Source: Bugula neritina (taxonomy: Eukaryota > Bryozoa > Gymnolaemata > Cheilostomatida > Bugulidae). From it: DNA of 64,000 nt. Position 1 is the first letter of the stretch. Every line of letters starts with the position of its first letter. The position numbers and the translations under genes were made by a program. The stretch spans positions 14,012,175-14,076,174 of the forward strand of contig OZ037768.1 in NCBI GenBank assembly GCA_964035545.1, given 5' to 3'. The notes under the pieces were generated by a model that was not told where the DNA came from, searched no databases, and saw nothing but the letters and a program-made list of their open reading frames with translations. Below, piece by piece: positions 20,046 to 32,600 of this stretch.

Positions 20046-21612
20046 GCCTACGGTAAAATGTTATAAGTATTTTACAACTTAGTTTTACTAAAATTTAGTT
20101 TTTAAATTTTTTATAAGCATCAAAAAACTTTTTGACTTGAAAAATTCTAGTTCAAAAAAGAAAATGCAACTCTTAAAGATACTGTACAAAAAACTGTACA
20201 GTGTATATATACCATTTCAACGCTACAACCTACATAACATGATTTCGCAATAATTGTAATAAGTAAGTTATTACAACAAACTGCTTACAATTAAAATCAA
20301 TATGTTTGATTAGCCATTGCATGATTAAAGAGTTACATAGATCCATATATACTGTGTGTATGACAAGTGTATTTGCTAATAGCTCATACAGATCACATTA
20401 TTATAGCACTGGAATTGTCTTAATTCTATTGGGTCGAAGTGGTGAATAATACTTTGATTATGAAATAAAGAAACAACAATAGCTGCAGTTGATAATGCAT
20501 CTGAACTTTTCACTTAAATAAAATTTGAACAAAATTCAAACACTTTGAAGTATTGAATCAGTTACTGCTACGCTGTTGACAAGGCTGTTGCATAGGTGTT
20601 GAAGCCTACTTGTATAATTGACTGCTAACCTGCAACACATGAACTTCTCAGATAAATTTAGTAGGCTAAATGATCTTCACTGCTTTAAAAGTAGCAACGC
20701 ACTATTGACTGACAATATATGTGACACAAAATTTGCATGTCAAAAATGTTTCAAAACATAATTTTTCAACTACTGCACATGCATTCATTATTCTTGAATT
20801 TACAAGACCAGTGAAGAGACACATATGCAGTAATAAAAATAATTTTCATTATTTTAAACAATATGAGCACCAATAAAAATAATAAAGTCTATAAAAAGGC
20901 TAGTAGTGTACACGAGATTGCATCACTTTTTACTCTAAAGCAAAAGATATTGAAAATATATCTTATAATTGATCGTGCATGGGAGCTCCATAAGCACTGC
21001 ACAATTTGCAACATTAAATGGCAACAAGGGTTGTATAACATAAAATAATGTATGCTAGAAATGAACACGAACATGTGTAGGGCAGTGTATACAAATACAT
21101 TTCACTTTAGTAGAAAAACACTACTGCTTGAAATGGGATTCGAACATTGTGGTACAAATTACCGTTGAAATAGAAACATATCTGATACAGACATAACTTA
21201 CCATAAAGTACATGTACAAATAAACTAATAGCAATATTACAAATAATGATCTTCTGTTTTTAGAAAACTTGGCTTATTTCAAAATGTAAGTATTATTGAA
21301 GAATCGCTTCACCCTACATAGAAAATGCATGCCTTTCAAAACTTGAAATAATTTGCTTTCTGATGCACACATCTTTATGCTAAAGAAAATTTTGAGCTTT
21401 CTAAAGATTTAAAAAGTTGCTGGAAGCAGAAGACCTTTAATGTCATTGTTGTTTCAAACCCTAATGCTTGCAAATAAGTTTTTGTGTATAAAACTACGAA
21501 AAAAATGTAGCATAAAAATATTACATAGTTATTTACAAAGTGATGCGAGTAGTATGTACGAGTATATCAAAATAAATGTTAGGTATTGAAATTTTTGTTA
21601 AATATCAACAAG
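20046..21612. other. spacer between beta-catenin and NPHP3
   Basis: AT-rich. The only open frames are two overlapping 61-codon ones on opposite strands near 20.9 kb, without gene-like features. Probable NPHP3 3' UTR at the right edge; an ATTAAA on the minus strand at 21437-21442 could be its poly(A) signal. Confidence 0.5.
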
Positions 21613-24600
21613 TCATGAATGACTTTCTAAAGCTTCAATAAAAACTTTTTGTGTTTTGACTTGTGCTGAAGCTACAATCGGAATAGAGTTGACAGAACTA
21701 GTACGCGATGCTGGGACTTTACTCTCTTTTAAATAGGATGGTGAACTTTTGATATCTGTAGCTCTTTTATATAGCTTGGCAGCAGCTTCATAGTCACACT
21801 AAAAGGGAAAACAAACTCTTACATAAATAATAGTTTTTATGGTGTGTGGATTTCAAGTATCAATATGCTTCCAGTAGAGTCAGCTCATCAGGCTGAGATA
21901 GTACTAGACATACTAGTTTGAGGCTGAACTTGCAATACATCAATAAGTTAGAAAAGTGTTCACAGCCTACATACAGGATGTCAAGATGTGCATAAATGAA
22001 ATGCATCCATGCACAAAGTAAAGAGTAAAAGAGTCAAGGCACCTGTTCATATTTGAGAACAGCAATGTTGTGTAGGGTCTCTGCAACTCTGGGGTGAAAC
22101 AAGCCTAGGGAGCTCTCGTATATCTTCAATGCCCTTTCATATAACGGCTCAGCATCAGACTGCTGGGACTAAACAAACGCGGAGATATTCTTTTTACTAT
22201 GCTGCCACTTAATTTCATCAAGTAGCCATTCGATATAAAAAAATGTTTATTAGTTTTGTAATAAACAAATATTGCGTGGGTCTATGGTGCACTATCATTT
22301 GACTTTAAGACCAAAAAATTCTGCTATACTCCATAAACTAATTTAGTAATAATGAATAGAATATTGAAAAAAATCAACAGTGTTTTAACTCATTTTAAAT
22401 ACTTTGATTATTCATTAGCATAATCGTAATTGCAGTGTTAGAAGGCATATAATATAAACTAACCATATGACAGTAGATGACAGCTAGATTCACCATGGCT
22501 GTTGCCAGAGATGGATCAGGTTGGTCTCCTGCACTCTTCTCTCTCAGCTCAACTAGTTGTTTATATAAATGTGCAGCTTTAGACCACTTCTGAAGCTTCT
22601 TGCAAACTGGAGCTAAATTTTTGACTATAGAGATGACTTGAGGACTGTCTGCATTGAAATGCTAAAACATTAAACAAATGCTAAAAATCTGGATATACTA
22701 ATGCAGAACGTATGGTTGTATATAAAACATTATTAAAATAAAATCCAATTTAACTGATAATTTTGCTTGAATACTAAAACCATTGAAAATTAACGATGAA
22801 CTTAAATGGCTAGAACGGCTATAAATTTATAAACTAACAAAATAATAAAAGTAGACATATTATAAATTATTTTTAAAATAATCTAAAATAATGCTTGCTG
22901 TTGGTCATATTAATTCTATATATTATATACTGCATACGTACTTTAAGTTTAATTTGAAGTGCTTTGTCATATAAAGGCTCAGCTTTTTCAAGGTTTTTCT
23001 GGTCGTAATACAGCGCAGCCAAGTTTTTGTATGACTGGCCGAGGTCAGGATGATCTGAAGGCAAAAGCTGCTCTCTGATCCTCATAGACTTTTTGAAGAA
23101 AGTTTCAGCTGTACTACACGTTGTGAAATAAACAATATAATAGTAATACTAATGGCCTTGAAAATTAGACCAGAATGCTATAAACATTTTAATAACTGCA
23201 TGTGCAGGTGAATTGTAAAGAATTGCAGGTAGGCTATAAATGTAGTATTTCTATTGTACTTCTTTCTTCCAGCAATATGAATAAATAGATTATAAGAGTG
23301 ACTGCATTGGAATAACTGAAATCTGTCAATATGTAAAGTTGTTTACCACAGAAAATATCAGAAACGAACTAAATATGGGGTTTCATTCAATGTTTCATCG
23401 CTTGCAACCTTTAATGTTTCCCTTTTCCTTAACACTTGCTATATGAACACATTTCAAGTCTTTCAACTAATTTTTAATCCCGTAAGAGATTACGATTCCC
23501 ACCTGTGATTACCCTGCACATAGTAGAGCACACCAAGTTCATTTAGCTTAGAGGCTAACTCAGCAGTATCTGGTCCCATTGTGAGATCTTCTATCTGCAT
23601 TTTGCTTCGCCTGTTCTTAAAACTCGAGCTCCGTATGTTATCATTTTCTTCAGTGCTGAAAGATACACATTTTGTTTAGACAACTACCAACACTCCACAT
23701 TTTGAATTAGCAGAGCACAACTAATACTTGACATTATTTAAACAGGTACAACAATGTTTCTTAGAATACTGCATACTAGCAAATATGAGAAGTTGTCTGT
23801 TCTTGGAAGAGATTGTTAATTTCCATGCTGGTCTCTAACAAGTCTGAGAGGAAATATCACAATTCCACGTGTTACCTTTTTAAAACTTCTAGAACAAATG
23901 ACATAGATGTCACTCACTTCATACAATAATATCCAACAGATCCGATGCTTAGCAATTGAGATGATGATTAATAAAACTATTCTACCCATAACAATTACAC
24001 CTATACAAAAACCTAGCTTCAAAAAGTAAAGCTATATGTACAGTTTGATAAACATGACTGTTGGCATTTGAGCAAGCGTAGATGGGTCGGCACTCGACAC
24101 ACAGGACCACGAATTTCTTTTGATTCATCAGACATATACAGACATGAATAATGTAGTATAAATGTATAATAATATCAGCTACATTCGACTAACACACAAT
24201 AGATTAACATATTACACACAATGGTATAGTAGTCGTGCGCTAACAAAGCTTGTACACTAAACTTACCTAATCTGTGGAACTCTGTTCTTTTTTCTAATAA
24301 AATTTGCCTGTTTCTTCAATGATTCTGCAGCATCATGTTTATTTTGCTTCTGATAAAGAACGATCAGTGCATCAAGTTCCTGTAAAATTCATGAGCAATC
24401 ATCAAGCTACAGCTGCCGAAAACACTACCCACATATTTATTATGATTGAAGGAGAAAAATTACACTAACAAAACATCAAAATGGTTGACAGCGAAAAATG
24501 CATTAGCGTGAAAAAACATTATTAAATTGTTACCTTGGCAACCATAATATGATCAGTCCCGTAGGCATTCTGGTATATATCAAGAGCCTGTTTGTAAAGA

Positions 24601-26644
24601 CTTTCTGCAGCAAGATATTTGCTCCATTGAGCATGCACTCTAAAACCAGACAGAGGCATACTGATTTCTAAACACATGAAAGTATTACTATTCTTTTTGT
24701 ATATGATAACTCTACACGTGTTTAAACCTAGTCAAGAATGTTAGCAATACAATGACACTAAGTGAGTTTCAACAAAATGCATGAAAATCAACAGATCTGA
24801 GTAGATATATGTAAATTTATAATTTTAGACAGTTGAGTCAGTAAATTACATGACTAATGATTTACAGAAGAAGACATAGGTCTATAAATACCCAGCTAAT
24901 AAGTGTAGAACTTGAGCCACTTGAGGGTGATCTGGGTCCAAAGTTGTCATCCTTAACTCCAAGGATCTCTGCAATGGGTTACACGCCTCTTTAAGCATGC
25001 CCAGATCCCTTAAGAACTTTCCTTGTGCTTCATAGAGATCAGCTATTTTATGAAGTGTGATGAATTCCAATTTGCCAACCACTGAAAAATGGTAGTATGT
25101 TATTATTCTTAAGCACCATGCCTTGTGCATTGATTAAACTTAATGAAGCTCACATTACAGGTTGAGTTTATAGCCTTACTTCCTTCCAGTTTTTGAGTTG
25201 CTGACAAATACAATTCTGCCATCTGATTTTTGTCAATGCCAATAAAATGCCAGTAGCTTATGAGCTCATTGCATCTTCCTCTGAAAATTTTGATAGATTA
25301 TGCAACAAAATTGTTTTATTGATGCTAATTTGTATCTGTATACATATACATATGTGCATATAAACCTATCTGGTAGAGAATCAAATGCATTAGTATTTAC
25401 ATTATAAAGTGACAGATATCTGTGCAAGTGATACATGTGTGTTTAACTCAGTAAAAGAAAGCCAATTGTAATAAAATGCTTTCGAGACAACAAACACTAT
25501 CTTTGAAAATCAAATATAAAAATAACCATATTATATTGCTTGCTAATAATATAAAATAAAGATCAGCAGGCGTACAACTAGTACAAGTCAATAGACAAGC
25601 TGTGGCAGAAAGTTTGACTACGTAGTATGCAGTTACAGAGATAAAATTTCAATGACCAAAACTCATACTAGCTCACCGTATGTATAGTCTTAGAAATAAA
25701 CCCAAGAAAAGCAGTGAATTCTTCACGCTCTCCTTGTCACCAAGCTGTTGGTGTAACCATGGTAACTCATCAGATACATGACACGTCACTCTGTCCAGAC
25801 TAGTATACTTGGAGAAGTAATCAACGAGAGCTCTCCGGCACAGTCCCAACTGCTTACCATTGTCACTTTTAGGAAAATACTTCAACTCAATGGCTTCTCT
25901 CACCTATCAGCACGAGGGAAATACTATAGGTGGGTATAATTTTCCATTGTGAAACAGGATGTAAAAGCCTAGCAGAGCTGAGAGTCATATAAGAGGCACT
26001 GAGAATTCTACATGCTAACAATAACTTTCAGCATAATACCGCCATTAATCAATAATCCGCGAGTAATTATATGTACTTTTATATCGTAGTTGCATACAGA
26101 GCAATGCAAATATCTTGTTATATACAATTTATGTCATTGTGAAATTTTACCACCAAGTCATTTAATTAATCTTTTGTATTGGAAACATTATTACAGTAAG
26201 TGCATGCCAATCTGTAATCCCATAGCAGAGCAGTGCAGGATAATGCTGTACAGTGAAGCTTACTCTTTGCTGTAAGTGAAAAGATGTCATTCTTCTAATA
26301 CTAGCAAGTAGCAGCAAATTTTGGTTAAATGTTTACTTCTCTTTGGGTTGGTTTACACTTTTGGCCTGCACAGAAACTACATTAGTCATGACTGAAAAGT
26401 ACATCTGAACGAACCTACTGACATTTGAAATAAATAAGACTCATACTGTAACAAGGATATTGAATATTGTGGTGCATACTTGGTCATGAGCAAGGCATAT
26501 GAGACCAGCTCTGTAAGCTATGACATTCAGGTTGAGAAGAGTGTGTGTGAGTATAGCCCAGAAGTTCCATGTAATGTTAGGAAGAAGGGCTAGACATTCC
26601 CAGTCTCCCAGGCCATTTCTTGACGAGTGTATCAACTTTAGGGC
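21613..26644 (-). CDS. NPHP3: NPHP3 exons 17-27: helical linker and TPR array
   Basis: Exons 26480-26644, 25677-25903, 25180-25280, 24892-25081, 24534-24639, 24267-24379, 23503-23655, 22942-23113, 22464-22661, 22043-22168 and 21613-21798. Exon 18 carries [20 protein letters not shown]. TPRs start in exon 20 ([20 protein letters not shown], then [12 protein letters not shown]) and repeat with the family's DHP spacing ([39 protein letters not shown]). All junctions are in phase. For exon 23 the donor at 23502 is preferred over one at 23512, because only it keeps frame and the [10 protein letters not shown][10 protein letters not shown] repeat. Confidence 0.95.
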
Positions 26645-29600
26645 CTGTTGGTATTCAATAATAAATAAAATAACATTTCCAAACAAAGCTATTGCTAGAT
26701 ACTAAAGGTCAAAAACAAAACCAAGGTAACACAAGAGCATGTTCTAAGGGTAATCTTGCATTGCGTCAAATTTGTCCACTCACTGCCAGTCTAAAGGACA
26801 CAATTGAATACAATAAGCACTTGTCAAGCACACGCAACTGAAATAATTAACACTGTCACTTCATTAACCAGTAGAAAACATGCGACAGCCAACAGTTTGC
26901 ACCAGATTGTAAATATTTTAGACTAGAATGTAACGCAATGATCTAAAATCGGTTAGTATATTATGGTCAATTGAAGAAGCTTTCACGGGAGAGAACAATT
27001 CCCAAAAGCATGCTACTATATGGCCTAAATTGTTGTAGTAGTAAATAGCATCTTGTAGCAATTTTTATTATTTAGTTTAAAACGTCTAAAAGGCCTGTAG
27101 AAAGGTGAAAAACAACCTTTTTCATGGATCCTTTGGTTTGTTCTGTTGTTTCTAATTCTTCCCTTACATAATCCAAGACGACTAGGTAGAGCTCAATGGC
27201 ATCGTTGGCCGCGAGACATTGATCTAGCTGATGCTGCAGTCTTTTCTCATCACTAATACTAAATGAGAGTAGAAACAAATAGAAGAAAGTACCAGGTAAA
27301 CAGATAGAACCAATTAATGGAATTCAGACTTGCTGAGAGGTTATATAATATTTTGATACTGTTCAAAGGTCAATAAAGTTATACTGACGTGAAGTTTGGC
27401 TTACCTAGCCAGGCAAGAGGCTAATATAGTTATAAACAAGGGACTGCATGTCTCAGGAGTCCGGCAATGTGTGAGAATTTTAGCCTCAGAATCTGAATCT
27501 AAATAGCATCCTTTCTGTTGCAGCTCATTGCGCAGTAATTCTTTGACGCTTTTACTAGCCAATGGTTCTAAAATGTATATTATAATAAAACAATATAATT
27601 GAAAATATACAAATCAAAGGGCTTTTAATGAACTAAAAAGTACAGTTTGACTAAAGAGGTTTTGAAGGCACACATGGATGTTACAAGTTATAACAAACGG
27701 GATCCAACAAGCTTACATACTATTGCAGCAAGTTAAAGCTACCATTTTAAAATAAATAATTTTAAATAGTTTACAACAGAATGCAAAGTTTTTAGAAGAA
27801 GCAGTATTTACCAATTCTCAGGAGAAGCCATTGTTTCCAAGCTGGGGCACAAGTCTCTTCATTGGCTGAAACAATTACTCTCGAGTCTACAGGAAGTGGA
27901 TCCAGCAGCCATCTTAAGTGAATGTCTCCTTGCTACACCCATAAAACATAAGTGGAAAATACTAGATGCAGTTAGCATCTAACTATGTTAGAATGTAATT
28001 ATAATATCTATGTATATTATGATGAACAACTTCTCTGATATTGCAAAATGATCTCTTACTTGTTACACAATCAGATAAACTTGACATGATAAAACCTCTC
28101 TGGCTGACACATTGCGTATATGTTAGTAGTTACAAAGCATGACTTTACAGCCAGGCATATTACATAGCATTAAACAGCTTAGCTGCTTTTCCCATGTTTA
28201 ACATTGTACGAGGGAACCAACCTGAAACTTATCTAGTCCATCTATAACGACAGTAACTCCACCTGATATCTTAGTTGATACCTTTTCTAACCACCGAGGA
28301 AACTCTTCCATTAGTCTTGATGGTTCACATGTTAAAGCAGGTGGGTTTACAGCATGTTGCATCAGCTATTTAAATACCACATACGCTTAGATATCTGGTA
28401 AAATATGTTATAACTGAATGTGCATTGTCAAGTGTTGATTAGGAACATGATGGGCACAGTGAAAAATTAATAACATTTTTACAAAAATCTGCTTTAAAAT
28501 ATGTTTCTTAGATGTAGTTTTGGCTAACAAAATGATATAGCAGTTTAAAAGTGAGCTCTGTTTAGTCAGCAAATATTTTACATCCCACTCTGATTAGGTA
28601 ATGCCTGACCAAAAGCAAAATTTCCAAGTCAATACTTTCTAAACTGAAGTTTATTGATAGTTACCTTATATAGATGCTGCATGTATTGTTAATTTAAAGA
28701 AATGATCGAAAGATTTACCGAAAAACAAAAAGTGCAATTAACATAAAAATAGCAAATTTACAACGTTGAAGCATTTAGTTAGAAACTAGATCCCAAACTG
28801 CATACCTGAGAGGTGAGACGTCTGATCATATGTATCGGGTCAGCAGAGACCGAGTTCTTACAACCAACAAAATGATAGAGAATGATACCAGGGCTGCCCC
28901 GTACCTGGTGTTGTTGTATCCTACAACCGATGCCGTATGATTGGTTAACACTTCAGATACACAGTTTTATGAGAACAAAATATCAACTAAAGTGAATATT
29001 TTAAACTGTAATTGTACAGAAGAAATCTCACCACCGTGCCAGAAGAAGCGACTTCCCACAGCCAGGAGATCCTGTAACAAGGAGAGGAGGTGATGGGCCG
29101 GGTGCAGTGATGTGATTATTCAATCTTTCAAACAGCTACAATGAACATTTACAAATATAATTGTGTATTATACCATGTATTAAAGCTGTAACACGAACAC
29201 TACATATATGTACAGTGTACAAATTACGTAGAGCTGTTATTAACCCTCATCTAGTTGCCAAATATCTGCTATTCTGCAAATGCAACATTTACAACTCAAC
29301 ATGGTTACACTAAACTATGAATATAATCAAGCATTGCACTTGTAGGGTATTTGTAGTTTTGTAGGGTATCTATAGCTTAGATGATTTTGCAACTGCTCCT
29401 TTAAATACCAAGCAAGTGAATAAAAAAGCAAATGATGAGACACATCAAGTGAAAGACATCTTTGTATAATTATTTGAAACTCTAATTAATTAAATACTGT
29501 AGCTATGTAAGATTGCAAGTTATAATAATAAACATTGCATAGTTTAAACTCCTAACAGCAAACTGTAAGTTAGGCAAATTGACCAATAAATGTAAATGCA

Positions 29601-32600
29601 TGGAACAAAATTGTTTTTAGTAAGGATCATAAATTAAAATACATAAAAAACAGCTTAGAATTATGTTGTAATTTTATGAAATAGTTAAAATTACTTTGTC
29701 TAGCGAACACTCATGAGAACATTTGGCGGCATAGTAAAACGCCTCCAGGTGTTCAGAATGGCTGTGTTCATCCCATAAATTACAACCACAAGAGTCATTG
29801 TTAGTATCGGAAAATCCCAAGTCTGCTGATGTTTCTTGGGCCACTTCCTGTTTGTCGGGATCTACTCCAATTTCCTACATTTACAGGTCATCCATGTTTA
29901 CATGAGAAAACATTTACAAAAAGAACTGGTATAAATTATTGTGCGCTTATTTACAATAATTCTGTATGAGTTATGGTATAGATGTTTCAATCAATCATAT
30001 ATAGTTGTGAGAACTCCATGAGCAAGAAAAACATAGCTTGTGTTATTTATGGCTTTACCAATTAAAACTTAAAATATATATACAATTTTAAAGTTTTAAA
30101 ATATCAAATAATAATAAAGCTTTAAAAATTGTATATCAATCTAAAATAAAATGTGAAGTGCAATTCACAAATGAATTCATACTAAAAAAAATCACAGCAA
30201 AGTTTATAGCATACCTGATTCCAAAGATGCTTTATAACAGATTGCAACAGTGCAACAGTTATAACCACATTATTGTAGAGACAAAATGTGCTACTGATAA
30301 ATAAGCAAACTGTAGCCATGCCAACATACCACACCAAAGCACATCAAAATCATAGTTACATTTTATAAGATGATTTCACAAAACTGAGTGTAATTGCTTA
30401 TTAAATCCAATAACAAAAAAAGAAAGGCAACATCACTAAAGCTATCTTACTATTGGAGCAGGATGATAATTAAAGACCAAGATAACAACAAAACTCAAGT
30501 TTGCAGCACAATATCCATCTAAAAGAATGACAGCAGACTTGGTATTGAGTCATGACAATATGTTAGTATAATGTGTGTAATGCAAACGGCTGCACACGTC
30601 ACATTGACTGCCAGGTTAGGTGCTAGAGCAAATATTAGCAACACTTACCATCAACTTTCTAAGTCGGGTTGTAACCTGATATAATAAATGAGGAATAACA
30701 ATGCTGCTTCAATGTGAAAACATTCCATGCACCAATATATATAGCACACATAAGTAGCTTATTTCTATGAGAATTCAGGTTTGATATTTTTCATTTATAA
30801 TTTGTACAAAAGTTGCTCAGAAAACAAAGGACTTCTTTATTGTCACCATTATATATTGCCATCTAAAATTAACCACTTTTGTTTAATTTTACATGACATA
30901 TTTGAGTATTTTATTTTTAATAGAAAATTTCAAAATTTGATGCTTTTTTATAATTTAGATGCTTACAGCCATGAAGTTAGATTTAAGTTCAGCGCTAAGA
31001 AGTGCCATGAGCTCATCTGCTGAATTGTACTGTTCGTATAGCTTAGCTTCACCCGTCCTCTGTAACTCTGTCTTAATGTTAGATAACTCAGTGTCTCTAA
31101 AGTTATACCCATTTGACATTAACTTTGTATTCTTGAACAAATAAACAGTGAAATATTAAAAAAAAATATTGAAAAACCAAAAACTAAAAAATACGAAAAT
31201 TATCACCTGTTGGCAGCAGAATTGAAGCAGAACAGAGCGGGTTTACTGCCAGGGGTTTTCAGGTGACCAAAATGAACATCATTGGCTAGAAAACTGTTAG
31301 ATGAGCCACCAATGAATCCTACCATAACATTGCACTGTTCTGAATACTGCCGTCTCAACGCCTTTATTCTATCATCACTCACATTCTAAATACAAGCATA
31401 TTGACAATATTAACCATATGGGGACAAAGCTAATACTGAATGATTTAATGTCTTACTAGTTGCTAATCAGCAATCAACATCCAATAACTATACAATTGCT
31501 AAGAATAAGTTAGACAGTAAAATGAATAGCTAGATGCCCCTTACATTGAAATCTAACTCAAATACCTCTAGCTCATTGGTGGCTGGAAAATTCACAACAT
31601 TCAAATAGTGGCCATCACTTTCCACTAGTGCTTTAAGTTGAGGAACAACTTGGTCTAGAAAAAGGTTCACCTCAAGTACCATGTCATCGGTGTGGGCTAC
31701 GTAAAGTCGCAGAGCTGCGTTGTTGGCACATTCACTCGAAAACAGCCATATATCTGTGTATGAAAGGACATAAACATACTTTTATGCATTTCATATGAAG
31801 TCTTAAACATTTTATTACACGCAACATAAATATAAAACAACTTGTATTGCAAAGTATAGAGAATAACCAAGAATTGAAAAGAAATAATTTCACATGCAGT
31901 ATAAATAGACATTGTTCAACAGCTATGACTTCAAGGTTACAAATTCGTCATTATATGTTTTATTATAGGGGTAATGGGGGGGGGGGGGCACAACGGTCAT
32001 AGGGGTACAAAAAGCCAAATTGGGAGAGAACTTATTGACTTAGAGTTGTGAATTTTTTTCATAAAAAGATATTGACATAATTATTCAGCCTTTGTAGTTT
32101 CAACACTTGCGGAACATACATGTTGAAAAGGCGAGTAAAAAACTGTTTTTATCTACTTTTTGTAGATTTTTTAGGATGTCGTTAAAGCTTTATAACTTTT
32201 TACACTCAAAGGCAAGGAGCCTATATTTTACTGATATTGTTGCCATTGCTTGTCTCTACATTGCTTAACTAGTAATACAGCAAACTCTGAAATAAATTTT
32301 CCTTGAGGCACATTTATTTTCAATTTGGCCACACGGGGCACAATGGGCCACGCTGACCGGGGCACAATGGGCCACCTGATTATTGCACCCTGATCACTGT
32401 TATTAGTTTGTTTGCCCAAAAAGTTGGTTGAAATGTTACTAAAATCTATAGATATAGCCATTTCTGACCTTTTTGTAAAATATCAAAGACATCATGGTAA
32501 GACTACCAAACTACAAGATGAAGCTCCCCTGATATATACATCTGGTGAGGTTAAAGCTTTGCCATTTTATACATAATACAAAACACTCTGCTGTTGCTAC

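Noticed and set aside
32228-32461. 77-codon minus-strand frame in the 1.3-kb repeat, considered as a transposase
   Set aside because: Too short and partly a translation of the repeated GGCCCATTGTGCCCC word; no DDE signature.
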